Of a DNA stretch of 56,688 nt, positions 48,479-56,639 are shown one piece after another. Made by a program: the position numbers and the translations under genes. The first letter of the stretch is position 1; every line of letters starts with the position of its first letter. Where the stretch lies: positions 1 through 56,688 of the forward strand of contig NZ_JAGMUJ010000056.1 in the NCBI RefSeq assembly GCF_019049255.1. The letters are read 5' to 3'. This DNA is from Streptomyces sp. AC558_RSS880. GTDB taxonomy: Bacteria > Actinomycetota > Actinomycetes > Streptomycetales > Streptomycetaceae. The notes under the pieces were generated by a model. The model was not told where the DNA came from. It ran no database searches and saw only the letters and a list, made by a program, of their open reading frames with translations.

Positions 48479-49035
48479 GCCGTCACCCCCCGCTCCTCCA
48501 GAGCCAGCTTCATCGACCGCAGGGCGTAGAACACCCGGGAGCGGACGGTGCCGCTGGGTATGCCGAGTGTCTGGGCCGCCTCATTGACGGTACGCCCCTT
48601 GAAGTACGTCTCGACGAGTACCTCCCGGTGAGCCGGGGTCAGGTCGTCGAGCGCGTCCGACAGCGTCATCAGCCACAGCGCCTTGTCGATCTCGTCCTCC
48701 GCGGGGATGACCTCCAGCGGCGACGGATCGACCTCCTGCGGCCGGGCCTGCCGGCTGCGGTGGCCGTCGATGACGATGCGCCGGGCGACCGTCACCAGCC
48801 AGGGGCGTACCGAACCGGTCGCCCGATTGAGCTGACCGGCGTTCTTCCAGGCACGGATGAGCGTTTCCTGAACGACGTCCTCGGCGCGCTGCCGGTCTCC
48901 GGCGACCAGCCGCAGGACGTAGGCCAGCAGAGGTCCGGCGTGCTCGCGGTACAGCGCACGCATCAGCTCCTCGTCGGGTTCCGAGGGCTGTGAGGACATG
49001 CGATGTCGGGCCCTCGCTCCACGTTCATTGGCCAC
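48475..49035 (-). CDS. sigU: ECF sigma factor SigU
   Basis: A 186-residue RNA polymerase sigma factor with sigma-2 (LMRALYREHAGPLLAYVLRLVAGDRQRAEDVVQETLIRAWKN) and sigma-4 regions (LDDLTPAHREVLVETYFKGRTVNEAAQTLGIPSGTVRSRVFYALR). Start: GTG at 49035 has a good AAGGA 7 nt upstream; the ATG at 48999 (MSSQPSEPDE) is the alternative. Cotranscribed with rsuA (4-nt overlap). In S. coelicolor SigU drives an envelope/secretion programme. Confidence 0.9.
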   Translation of the reverse strand: MANERGARARHRMSSQPSEPDEELMRALYREHAGPLLAYVLRLVAGDRQRAEDVVQETLIRAWKNAGQLNRATGSVRPWLVTVARRIVIDGHRSRQARPQEVDPSPLEVIPAEDEIDKALWLMTLSDALDDLTPAHREVLVETYFKGRTVNEAAQTLGIPSGTVRSRVFYALRSMKLALEERGVTA

Positions 49036-49337
49036 GGCCGCATCCTTGCGCACGCCCACCTCCGGTGTCCGGGGGATCCCCCAGTCGGTCGCTCGACAAC
49101 CGGTACGGACGGCGGGGGGCGGGTGTTCAAAGAGAGGTGACAGTTTTCTGCGAGGCCGTGTGACGACCGGGACATGAACCCACAATCCCCCCGCCACTTC
49201 TTTACATTTCCGACACGACGACAGGGGGGTGACGCTGATCACACCGCGAGAACGGTGAACGGGTGTGCAACCGACGCCACTTGGGCGCCTCGTGGCGGTC
49301 GGCGCACAGAAGCCGCAAAGAGGGCACCCGAGTCGGG
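49036..49337. other. Gap upstream of sigU
   Basis: A 302-nt stretch between sigU and the CGNR gene. I see no convincing gene and cannot point to an ECF-type promoter. It should contain the sigU promoter. Confidence 0.4.
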
Positions 49338-49925
49338 CTAGGCCCGCGCGAGTGCCGCGCGCCGGCGGTGGCGGGCCACGCGCTCCCGGTTGCCGCAGAT
49401 CTCGCTGGAGCACCAGCGCCGCCTGCGCCCCCGGGAGGTGTCGAGGTACACGATCGGGCAGTTGTCGCCCTCGCACTGCCGCAGGCTCCCGCGTGCGACG
49501 GGGTCGGTGAGCAGGTCCACCGCGTCCCGCGCGACGGCCGCGAGCAGCGCCGCGCGACCGGGCGGGCCGTCGAGGCGGCGCACCAGCACACCGTCCTCAC
49601 CGGGCACCGCGCGGGGCGCCGGGGGCGCCGCGCGGGCGAGCTCGTTCACCCGGGCGAGCGCGAGGTCGTACGAGCGGACACCGGGCGTCGGCCGGCCGCG
49701 CACCAACGGGACGAGCTGCCCGCGCAGTTCGCGGAAGGCCGGCAGCCAGGAGGGGTCGGCGTGGGCGAGCACGGTGCCCGCGGGCACGAGTCCGGAACCG
49801 GTGATCCAGGCGCGCAGCACCTCCACGGAGCCGAGCCGTTCCACGGGATGGGTGGTCGCGAGCAGATCCAGGCAGACCCGCCCGGTGTCGAACCGCAGCT
49901 CGTGGGGCGCCGTGACCGTACCCAT
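49338..49925 (-). CDS. CGNR zinc-finger / ABATE domain protein
   Basis: A 195-residue protein with an N-terminal ABATE-type domain (HELRFDTGRVCLDLLATT) and a C-terminal CGNR zinc finger: CEGDNCPIVYLDTSRGRRRRWCSSEICGNRERVARHRRR holds the four cysteines and the Cys-Gly-Asn-Arg motif. The family is thought to be DNA-binding, with unknown targets. ATG at 49925 lies 8 nt after AGGA; an ATG 6 nt earlier is too close to that site. Confidence 0.88.
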   Translation of the reverse strand: MGTVTAPHELRFDTGRVCLDLLATTHPVERLGSVEVLRAWITGSGLVPAGTVLAHADPSWLPAFRELRGQLVPLVRGRPTPGVRSYDLALARVNELARAAPPAPRAVPGEDGVLVRRLDGPPGRAALLAAVARDAVDLLTDPVARGSLRQCEGDNCPIVYLDTSRGRRRRWCSSEICGNRERVARHRRRAALARA

Positions 49926-50219
49926 TGCCATGTTCCTGCCACCGCCTAGGTTGGCCCCGCGCGTGGGGGGGGCCGGTGAGCGATCCGGGAAGCCGTTCCC
50001 CTCCCACAGTGCCCGCCCGTCCCGGTCGCCGGAACCCCTCCGCCGCCCGGTTGTCCGACGTGACGGTCAACGCGCGCCGCGAGCGGTTCGAGGAGTGCGT
50101 CATCGAGGCCGGAGTGCCGCAGCGGCCGGGACGAGCCGGAGTCCCGTACGGCGGTGACCGGACTCCGCGCCGTGGAGGCCGAATCCCGGCAGGCGGTGTC
50201 CGCGTGACCTGGCGTCGCC

Positions 50220-51377
50220 CTACCCGTCCGCGTCGTACTTCGACTCCGCCGCCGGGTCCAGGGCGAGGCGGTAGCCGCGCTTGACGACCGTCTGGATCAG
50301 CTTCGGGGCGCCCAGGGCGGAGCGGAGACGGGCCATGGCGGTCTCCACCGCGTGCTCGTCGCGGCCCGCGCCCGGAAGGGCGCGCAGCAGCTCCGCGCGG
50401 GAGACGACCCAGCCGGGCCGCCGGGACAGCGCCCGCAGCAGCGACATCCCGGCCGGCGGCACGGGTTTGAGCGCGCCGTCCACCAGGACCGCGTGCCCCC
50501 GGATCTCCACCCGGTGCCCGGCGACGGGCAACGCCCGGGCACGGCCGGGCAGTTCCCGGCAGAGCAGCTGGACCAGCGGGCCGAGCCGGAAGCGTTCGGG
50601 CTGCACCGTGTCGATGCCGCGGGCCTGCAACGGCAGCGCGGTGACCGGGCCGACGCAGGCGGACAGCACGTCGTGGCCGAGCGCGGCGAGCAGGTCGTCG
50701 AGCAGTCCGCGCTCCTCCGCGCGGGACAGCAGCGACGCGGCGGCGGGCGCGCTGGTGAAGGTGACCGCGTCCAGGGTCCGGGCGACGCATCCGTCGATGA
50801 GGCGGTCCACGGGACCGAGGTCCTCCGGCGGCAGCCACCGGTACACCGGCACCCCCACCACCTCCGCTCCCCCGGCCCGCAACGACTCCACGAACCCGGG
50901 CAGCGGCTCGCCGTGCAGCTGTACGGCGATCCGCAGTCCGTCGACGCCCTCCTCCAGGAGCCGGTCGAGCACCTCCGCCAGGGACTCCGACGCCGGTGAC
51001 CACTCCTCGGTCAGCCCGGCGGCCCGGATCGCGCCCTTCACCTTGGGTCCGCGCGCCAGGATCCGCACCTCGCGCAGCCGCGCCAGCAGGTCCTCGCCCA
51101 GCCCCCAGCCGTCGGCGGCCTCCACCCATCCCCGGAACCCGATCGCCGTCGTGGCGACCGCGATGTCCGGCGCCTGACCGATGATCTCCTTGGTGGCGGC
51201 CAGCAGCTCGCTGTCGTCGGCGAGCGGCACGATCCGCAGGGCCGGGGCGTGCAGCACGGCGGCTCCACGGCGCTCCAGCAGCGCGCCCAGCTCGTCGGCC
51301 CGGCGCGCCGCGGTCACCCCCACGGTGAACCCGGCGAGGGGCCCGTGCTCCGGTGGCTGCTCTTGTTCGTCGTACAT
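50220..51377 (-). CDS. nnaR: Uroporphyrinogen-III synthase-like nitrate assimilation regulator
   Basis: A 385-residue two-part protein. Residues 1-260 are a HemD-type domain (LAGFTVGVTAARRADELGALLERRGAAVLHAP, ending around DVLSACVGPVTALPLQARGI). Residues 290-380 are an OmpR-type winged helix (SLLRALSRRPGWVVSRAELLRALPG, AVETAMARLRSALG, TVVKRGYRLAL). In Streptomyces and mycobacteria this fusion is NnaR, a GlnR-controlled activator of nitrate/nitrite genes. It lies beside narK on the same strand with a 129-nt gap. Confidence 0.87.
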   Translation of the reverse strand: MYDEQEQPPEHGPLAGFTVGVTAARRADELGALLERRGAAVLHAPALRIVPLADDSELLAATKEIIGQAPDIAVATTAIGFRGWVEAADGWGLGEDLLARLREVRILARGPKVKGAIRAAGLTEEWSPASESLAEVLDRLLEEGVDGLRIAVQLHGEPLPGFVESLRAGGAEVVGVPVYRWLPPEDLGPVDRLIDGCVARTLDAVTFTSAPAAASLLSRAEERGLLDDLLAALGHDVLSACVGPVTALPLQARGIDTVQPERFRLGPLVQLLCRELPGRARALPVAGHRVEIRGHAVLVDGALKPVPPAGMSLLRALSRRPGWVVSRAELLRALPGAGRDEHAVETAMARLRSALGAPKLIQTVVKRGYRLALDPAAESKYDADG

Positions 51378-51439
51378 GGCTCTCGTCCCGGCTCGAGTCG
51401 GTGTACTGCGGGGAGGTGCGGCTCCACCTCCCTGCCGAT

Positions 51440-51469
51440 CGAGCCTGTCAACGATCCGTGACAGGCTCG
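51440..51469. terminator. 11-bp hairpin between narK and nnaR
   Basis: CGAGCCTGTCA (51440-51450) pairs with TGACAGGCTCG (51459-51469) around an 8-nt loop, 37 nt past the narK stop. It may terminate narK or act in the nnaR leader. Confidence 0.5.
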
Positions 51470-51481
51470 GTTCGGCTTCAT

Positions 51482-51510
51482 GTCACCAGTGTTACGTCAC
51501 TTCGCGTCAC
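51482..51510 (-). promoter_or_regulatory. Cluster of GTGAC/GTAAC half-sites (possible GlnR site)
   Basis: On the minus strand GTGAC, GTAAC, GTGAC and GTGAC lie at 51482-51486, 51491-51495, 51496-51500 and 51506-51510. GlnR boxes are built from GTnAC and GAAAC words; nnaR is a known GlnR target in S. coelicolor. The spacing is not a perfect match. Confidence 0.35.
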
Positions 51511-52865
51511 ACGTCGGCGTAACTGAGCTGCGGCTTCTCCTCCGGGGCCGGGCTCGTGTCACTTGAGCGGACCGCCGGGCGGCGGAGGTACACCGCCCAG
51601 GTGACCGCGAAGCAGACCGCGTAGCAGGCGAGGAAGGCGACGAACGCGCCGGTGCCGGAGCCGTAGGAGAGGAAGGACTGGCGGAAGGCCAGGTTGATGC
51701 CGACCCCGCCGAGCGCGCCCACCGCGCCGATCAGCCCCATGGACGCCCCCGACAGCCGCCGCCCGTACGCGGCCGCCGCCTCACCCGCGAGCCCCAGGGC
51801 CCGGGCCTTCGCCTGGAAGATGCCGGGGATCATCTTGTACGTCGACCCGTTGCCGAGGCCGGTCAGCACGAACAGCACCACGAAGGCGACGGTGAACAGC
51901 ACCAGCGACTTCTGCATGGAGGCGACGATCAGCACCGCCGTCGCCGCGCCCATCGCGACGAAGTTCCACAGCGTGATCCGCGCGCCGCCGTACCGGTCGG
52001 CGAGCGATCCGCCCACCGGACGGATCAGCGATCCGAGCAGCGGGCCGATGAAGGTGACGTACGCGGCCTCGAGCGGTGTGCGGTCGAACTGGTTCTGCAG
52101 CACCTGCCCGAAGGCGAAGCTGTAGCCGATGAACGAGCCGAAGGTGCCGATGTAGAGGAACGCCATGATCCAGGTGTGCGCGTCCCGCGCGGCGTCCTTG
52201 GCGGCACCGGTGTCGTTCCTCACCGAGGCGAGGTTGTCCATGTAGAGCGCGGCGAGCACGGCGGCGACGACGATCAGCGGGATGTAGATGCCGAGCAGCA
52301 CGCGCGGTCCGCCGCTCGCGCCGATGATCGCGAGGGCGGCGAGCTGGATCACCGGGACGCCGATGTTGCCGCCGCCGGCGTTCAGGCCGAGCGCCCAGCC
52401 CTTCTTCCGCAGCGGGAAGAAGGCGTTGATGTTGGTCATGGAGGAGGCGAAGTTGCCGCCGCCGATCCCGGCCAGCAGGCCGACCAGCAGGAACGTGGAG
52501 AAGGACGTCCCCGGCTCCATCACGGCGAACGCGGCGACGGTGGGCACGAGCAGCAGCCCCGCGCTGATCACCGTCCAGTTCCGCCCGCCGAAGACGGCGA
52601 CGGCGAAGGTGTACGGCACCCGGACCACGGCGCCGACCAGCGTGACCATCGACGTCAGCAGGAACTTGTCGGCGGGCGTCAGCCCGTACTCCGGGCCCAT
52701 GAAGAGCACCAGCACGGACCACATCGTCCAGACGGAGAACCCGATGTGTTCGGACAGCACGGAGAAGAGCAGATTGCGCCGGGCGATCTTCTCTCCGGTC
52801 CGGTTCCAGAAGGTCTCGTCCTCCGGGTCCCATTCCTGAATCCAGCGGCCACTGCGGGCTGTCAT
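51507..52865 (-). CDS. narK: NarK-type nitrate/nitrite MFS transporter
   Basis: A 452-residue, 12-helix MFS protein. The nitrate signature is clear: GGGNFASSMTNINAFFPLRKKGWALGLNAGGGNIGVPVIQL in helix 5, plus GGSLADRYGGARITLWNF. It exchanges nitrate and nitrite across the membrane. ATG at 52865 (MTARSGRWIQEW) has GGAGG 5 nt upstream. Adjacent to nnaR, supporting a nitrate assimilation role. Confidence 0.93.
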   Translation of the reverse strand: MTARSGRWIQEWDPEDETFWNRTGEKIARRNLLFSVLSEHIGFSVWTMWSVLVLFMGPEYGLTPADKFLLTSMVTLVGAVVRVPYTFAVAVFGGRNWTVISAGLLLVPTVAAFAVMEPGTSFSTFLLVGLLAGIGGGNFASSMTNINAFFPLRKKGWALGLNAGGGNIGVPVIQLAALAIIGASGGPRVLLGIYIPLIVVAAVLAALYMDNLASVRNDTGAAKDAARDAHTWIMAFLYIGTFGSFIGYSFAFGQVLQNQFDRTPLEAAYVTFIGPLLGSLIRPVGGSLADRYGGARITLWNFVAMGAATAVLIVASMQKSLVLFTVAFVVLFVLTGLGNGSTYKMIPGIFQAKARALGLAGEAAAAYGRRLSGASMGLIGAVGALGGVGINLAFRQSFLSYGSGTGAFVAFLACYAVCFAVTWAVYLRRPAVRSSDTSPAPEEKPQLSYADV

Positions 52866-52978
52866 GAGGCCTCCACTGCTCTCCGGGGCGCGGACGGTGC
52901 CGCGAGGGGCTGATCCCGAAGGTAGGGAGGGGTCGTTTCGTGGCTGTGGCGGGCGGTGACCGCTGGGGAACGTTGCTC

Positions 52979-53911
52979 TCACCCGTGGCGGGGGCCGGGT
53001 GAGAGGTGTCCGGCAGGGGGCGCGGGCGGTGCCGTGAGGTTCAGCGCCGCGGGGGCTGCCAGTGGGGGTTCTGCTGGGCGGGGTACCCGTACGGGGGCTG
53101 GGGCTGGGCGTAGGGACCGGGCGCCTGGACGTAAGGACTGGGGGCCTGGGGCGGGGTGCCGTAGGCGGCCGGGGGCTGCTGGTCGTACGGCATCGGGGCC
53201 TGCTGGGGCGGGTGACCGTAACCAGGTACCGGCGCGGATTCCATGCCCCGGGACCGGCATCCCCGGGCCCTGGGCCCCGTACGGACCGACCCCGAAGGGG
53301 TTGCCGTGCCCCGGCATCTGCCCGCTCGGGGGCAGATAGCGCACCCGGCCCGTCTCGTCCGCCACCGGGGCGAAGCCGGCCGCCTGCAGCCGGGCCGCGA
53401 ACTTGGCGTTGCGCTTGCGGGTGACGACGAAGCCGATGCCGAAAACGGCCATGAGCGCCAGCCAGATGACGGCCGCGATGACGAAGTCGTCGGACGTGCC
53501 CCCGAACCGGTAGGCGAGGACCACGCAGCCGATGGACACACCGAGGGCGCCGTACCCCATCCGCTTCTCGGCGCTCTTTCCGGTGAGGTCGAAGTTGATG
53601 CGGGCCTTGAGGAGTTCGAAGGCGTCCGGCACGAGCGGCGGCACCGACACGCCATCGCCGGCGTTCGGGTACTGCGCCCAGTTCTGCGCGGCGCGGGCGC
53701 GGGCCTGCGGACTGTGATCGGGCACGATCAGCATCTTCAGCTGGCTGTTGTTCCCGCCGCCCTGCCGCACGTCCGCGTACTCGTAGCCGAACTGCTGGGC
53801 AACGAACGCAAGTCGGGCGAGCTTCTTCACGGACGCCATCGCACTGGTGAGCTCGACCGGCTCCCCGCTCGCCATCAGCCGCAGCATCTTCCGCGTCTGC
53901 CGCTTGCTCAT
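52979..53911 (-). CDS. Two-helix membrane protein, probably frameshifted near its C-terminus
   Basis: As read, 310 residues starting MSKRQTRKMLRLMASGEPVE, with a cytoplasmic N-domain (FGYEYADVRQGGGNNSQLKMLIVPDHS), two membrane helices (MGYGALGVSIGCVVLAYRF and IAAVIWLALMAVFGIGFVVT) and a Pro/Gly tail. Around 53230-53245 the natural tail appears to move to another frame: that frame continues PVPGYGHPPQQAPMPYDQQ and ends NPHWQPPRR at 53041, a typical Streptomyces tail, whereas the open frame gives low-complexity Arg/Pro. One extra base explains it, giving a 289-residue product. Either a sequencing error or a real mutation. Function unknown. Confidence 0.6.
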   Translation of the reverse strand: MSKRQTRKMLRLMASGEPVELTSAMASVKKLARLAFVAQQFGYEYADVRQGGGNNSQLKMLIVPDHSPQARARAAQNWAQYPNAGDGVSVPPLVPDAFELLKARINFDLTGKSAEKRMGYGALGVSIGCVVLAYRFGGTSDDFVIAAVIWLALMAVFGIGFVVTRKRNAKFAARLQAAGFAPVADETGRVRYLPPSGQMPGHGNPFGVGPYGAQGPGMPVPGHGIRAGTWLRSPAPAGPDAVRPAAPGRLRHPAPGPQSLRPGARSLRPAPAPVRVPRPAEPPLAAPAALNLTAPPAPPAGHLSPGPRHG

Positions 53912-53937
53912 CGTCCCCCGCCCCCTGGCCACACCGT

Positions 53938-54408
53938 TCACTTCCGCAACAGGGGCAGTGTGGCACGCCCGCCCACTTCGAACCACAGCAGCTTTCCGAC
54001 CCCTCGCCCCAGCGCGCCGTCACCGAGGGCCCACCCTCCCCAGGAGTCGGCGTACTCCTGCACGAGACGCAGTCCGCGCCCGGCACCGGCGTCGGCCGGG
54101 GCGAGCGGGACGCAGTCGCCGCCGGTCCCGCCGAACGGGGCGGGGATGCACGGGTCGCTGTCCCACACCCCGACCCGCAGCCGACCGCCGCTCAGGCCCG
54201 TGAGCCGTAGGGAGGCGGGCCCCTCGGTGTGCAGGTAGGCGTTGGTGACCAACTCCGACGTCAGCAACTCCACGACGTCGACGGCGTCCTGCATGCCGTG
54301 CCCGTCGAGCGCCGCCCGCACCGTCATACGTGCGACGCGTACGGCGCGGGGGTCACGGGGGAGGCGAAGGGCGTACGTCCAGGAGTGGGGCGGGGCTACG
54401 GTGACCAT
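53938..54408 (-). CDS. HATPase-type ATP-binding protein (RsbW/SpoIIAB-like)
   Basis: A 156-residue GHKL-fold protein: VVELLTSELVTNAYLHT holds the N-box, RVGVWDSDPCIPAP the G1 motif, and GRGLRLVQEYADSWG the G2 motif. In Streptomyces such single-domain kinases often lie beside an XRE-DUF5753 regulator and a DUF397 protein, as here, forming the whiJ/abaA-type developmental modules. It may act as an anti-sigma factor or as a partner of the regulator. Start ATG at 54408 has GGAG 7 nt upstream. Divergent from the XRE gene. Confidence 0.87.
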   Translation of the reverse strand: MVTVAPPHSWTYALRLPRDPRAVRVARMTVRAALDGHGMQDAVDVVELLTSELVTNAYLHTEGPASLRLTGLSGGRLRVGVWDSDPCIPAPFGGTGGDCVPLAPADAGAGRGLRLVQEYADSWGGWALGDGALGRGVGKLLWFEVGGRATLPLLRK

Positions 54409-54545
54409 GGTTGTCTCCGGGAGTTGGAGGGGACACGGGTTTCGCACGCACGGCCGCGCCGGGCGGTGGCAGTGCCTCGGTCGGTGCGCTTCCGGCTTAC
54501 GAGCGCGGCGGATGAGCGATATCGCTACCGCAGAGCCGAGATGGA

Positions 54546-54577
54546 AGATAAATCTCCCAATCCCAGGAGATTTATCT
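54546..54577. promoter_or_regulatory. AT-rich 12-bp palindrome between the ATPase and XRE genes
   Basis: AGATAAATCTCC (54546-54557) is repeated inverted as GGAGATTTATCT (54566-54577) with an 8-nt spacer. It stands out in a high-GC genome and lies 57 nt before the XRE start, in the divergent promoter region; a likely binding site for the XRE regulator. Confidence 0.65.
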
Positions 54578-54633
54578 CTGATTAGCTCGTGTGAGGGACA
54601 TGAGAGCCGCTTCGCGGCCAGGAAGGACACACT

Positions 54634-55488
54634 GTGCCGCCCACGAACAATCCGACGCTGCGGCAACGGAGACTGGGCGCCGAGCTGCGCAAACTCCGCG
54701 AGAAGGCGGGATTCACGGTGACCCGGGCCGCCGAGCACCTGGGCGTCAACCAAGGGCGCGTGAGCATGATCGAGACCGGTCGCAGCCCTGTGAGCGCCGA
54801 CCTCGTACGTGGGATGGCGTCCGCCTACGACTGCTCCGACAAGGCTCTGATCGACGCGCTGGCCGCCATGACCGGGCGCCGCCGCCGGGGCTGGTGGGAC
54901 GAGTACCGCGAACACCTGCCCGCCGCACTGGTCGACCTGGCGGAGCTGGAACACCACACGACCGCACTACGCGTCGCCCTGGTGATCCACATCCCGGCGC
55001 TGCTGCAGACCACCGATCACGCCCGCGCCCTCTTCCGGACCGTGGTGCCGCCCCTGCGTCAGTACGAGATCGAGTACCGCCTCACCTACCGCATCAAACG
55101 GCAGGGCATCCTGCATCGAGAGGATCCGCCCTCCTACTCGGCGATCATTCACGAGTCGGCCCTCCGCATGGGCTTCGGCGGCCCTTCCGTGACGCGCGGC
55201 CAGCTCACACACCTGCTCGAGATGGGCGAGATGCCCCACGTCACCATCCGAGTGATCCCGTTCGGCACGGCCTTCTTCCCGAGCACCGGCCAGTCCTTCG
55301 ACTACCTCGCGGGCGCTGTACCGCAGCTCGACACAGTCCAACTGGACACGCACCACGGGGGCTGCGGATTCCTCGACGCGGAGGCACAGTTGACCAAGTA
55401 CCGAGCCGTACTGGACCACATGACGTCCTGCGCACTCGGTCCCGCCGAGTCTCGCGACTTCATCCACAACCTCATCCGGAAAGCCTGA
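54634..55488 (+). CDS. XRE-family regulator with DUF5753 (WhiJ-like)
   Basis: A 284-residue protein. The N-terminal helix-turn-helix (LGAELRKLREKAGFTVTRAAEHLGVNQGRVSMIETGRSPVSADLV, residues 14-58) is joined to a DUF5753 domain (residues about 95-280, with VALVIHIPALLQTTDHARALF and VTIRVIPFGTAFFPSTGQSF). The family controls development and antibiotic production with DUF397 partners. GTG start at 54634 has AAGGA 8 nt upstream. The DUF397 gene follows after 11 nt. Confidence 0.9.
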   Translation: MPPTNNPTLRQRRLGAELRKLREKAGFTVTRAAEHLGVNQGRVSMIETGRSPVSADLVRGMASAYDCSDKALIDALAAMTGRRRRGWWDEYREHLPAALVDLAELEHHTTALRVALVIHIPALLQTTDHARALFRTVVPPLRQYEIEYRLTYRIKRQGILHREDPPSYSAIIHESALRMGFGGPSVTRGQLTHLLEMGEMPHVTIRVIPFGTAFFPSTGQSFDYLAGAVPQLDTVQLDTHHGGCGFLDAEAQLTKYRAVLDHMTSCALGPAESRDFIHNLIRKA

Positions 55489-55499
55489 GAAGGAACACC

Positions 55500-55673
55500 G
55501 TGCAGACCATCCGTTGGCGCAAGTCGTCCCACAGCGGCGACAGTTCGAACTGCGTGGAGATAGCCACCACTTCCGCCACCGTCCTCGTACGCGACTCGAA
55601 GGACGCGTCCGGACCTCGGCTCGGCCTCTCCCCCGCCACGTGGGACGTCTTCCTCACGCACATCACCAAGTGA
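55500..55673 (+). CDS. DUF397 protein
   Basis: A 57-residue protein starting (GTG) with TIRWRKSSHSGDSSNCVEIA and containing VLVRDSKDASGPRLGLSPATWDVFL, the whole of the DUF397 family (BldB/whiJ partners). It normally pairs with the XRE-DUF5753 protein encoded directly upstream and may modulate its DNA binding. AGAAGGAACACC precedes the start, giving a good ribosome binding site. Confidence 0.88.
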   Translation: MQTIRWRKSSHSGDSSNCVEIATTSATVLVRDSKDASGPRLGLSPATWDVFLTHITK

Positions 55674-56043
55674 CCGTTGGGCCACTCGCTTCTTCGGCGG
55701 TCTCATGCTTCCACGACCCGAGTGAAGGGCGCTGCGTTCCGGGCCCTCCTTGGCTCGGCCCGCTCCGGCACCGAGAAGAAGCGAGCGGGTCGGGGTTGCG
55801 GCGCACACCCGTGCGGCGGTTGCCGTGTGCGGACGGCTGGCCGGCGGGACCCAGGATGTCGCAGTTTCCGAACTCACAGGGCCCCGGATGCCCGGTACCC
55901 AGACGTGCTCGGAGCGAATGTTCCACCAGACCCAGGATCTGTGCCGCACAAGAGACGGGTGGGTGGGACATTCGCTCCCATCAGTACATGGGGCGCTCCG
56001 GACAGACCGACGGAGCGGCCGGTTCAGGAAGCCGGCTTGTCCT
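55674..56043. other. Repeat-containing gap without a recognisable gene
   Basis: A 370-nt stretch. Two inverted-repeat pairs are visible: CTCGCTTCTTC (55684-55694) with GAAGAAGCGAG about 75 nt later, and a 17-bp pair 55911-55927 / 55962-55978 with one mismatch. Open frames on both strands are not recognisable. It separates the whiJ-type module from the immunity-like gene. Confidence 0.5.
55911..55978. repeat. 17-bp inverted repeat
   Basis: GGAGCGAATGTTCCACC (55911-55927) and GGTGGGACATTCGCTCC (55962-55978) are inverted copies with one mismatch, 34 nt apart. Could be a terminator stem or the ends of a small relic element. Confidence 0.6.
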
Positions 56044-56349
56044 TCACTTCGCCCAATAGACCATCCGCCCGTACGAATCGAGCATCCCCGGATCCGGCTC
56101 CCCCACGGTGATCCTCGACTCGATCAGGGGATGCTCTTCGGAGAAGAGCGCGTCCAACTCGAAAACCGCTTGATCCACATCCTCCTCGATCTCAGAGGTG
56201 TGACGGCGAACCCAGAAGGACAACTCCACGCGATGCGTCTCGACGAGGACCGCCACGGCAGTCACCTCCGAGGAAATAAGACCCAGCAGCGCCTGAACCG
56301 CGTTGAGAGCAATTTCGTTCTCCCGCTTCAGCACATCCGGACTGATCAC
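56044..56349 (-). CDS. Small hypothetical protein, possible immunity protein
   Basis: A 101-residue acidic, helical protein starting (GTG) MISPDVLKRENEIALNAVQALLG and ending YGRMVYWAK. I do not recognise the family. Its GTG overlaps the stop codon of a toxin-tip-like reading frame upstream by 3-4 nt, as immunity genes often do, which is the reason for the immunity suggestion. Base composition is lower in GC than the core genes. No homologue is claimed. Confidence 0.6.
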   Translation of the reverse strand: MISPDVLKRENEIALNAVQALLGLISSEVTAVAVLVETHRVELSFWVRRHTSEIEEDVDQAVFELDALFSEEHPLIESRITVGEPDPGMLDSYGRMVYWAK

Positions 56350-56621
56350 GGCGCACCCGCATTGGGATTCATCGGCACCACACTCGGACTCTTCGTCCCC
56401 TTGATCATGAAAATGTTCGTGGGTACACCGAGTCGGCCCGCCCGCGGGTTGTTGTCATAGCCCGTGACGCTCGGAACTCTGATCTGAATGTTTCCGGTTT
56501 TGGTCAGCCCCATGACCTGGACCTTCCCTCCGTGGTAGGCATCCAGTACCGCCTGAGCATCAGCGTGCGAGTTGAAGTAGCCACCACCTCGGGAGTGTAA
56601 ATCTAACGGCGGATCCGACGA
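56346..56621 (-). pseudogene. Remnant of a polymorphic-toxin C-terminal domain
   Basis: An open frame of 91 codons with no usable start, bounded upstream by TGA at 56622-56624. The translation includes GGGYFNSHADAQAVLDAYHG, then VQVMGLTKTGNIQIRVPSVTGYDNN, and ends PTNIFMIKGTKSPSVVPMNP. The dense, conserved-looking end with VVPxNP resembles the nuclease tips of secreted polymorphic toxins (Ntox50-like), but I cannot confirm the family. It contains two TTA leucine codons. Its stop overlaps the start of the following small gene. The toxin body is missing, so it is an orphan tip. Confidence 0.45.
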
Positions 56622-56639
56622 TCATGGGAGAGACGTCAA

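Noticed and set aside
55911..55978. Terminal inverted repeats of an insertion sequence
   Set aside because: Only 34 nt lie between the arms and no transposase fragment or target duplication is seen.
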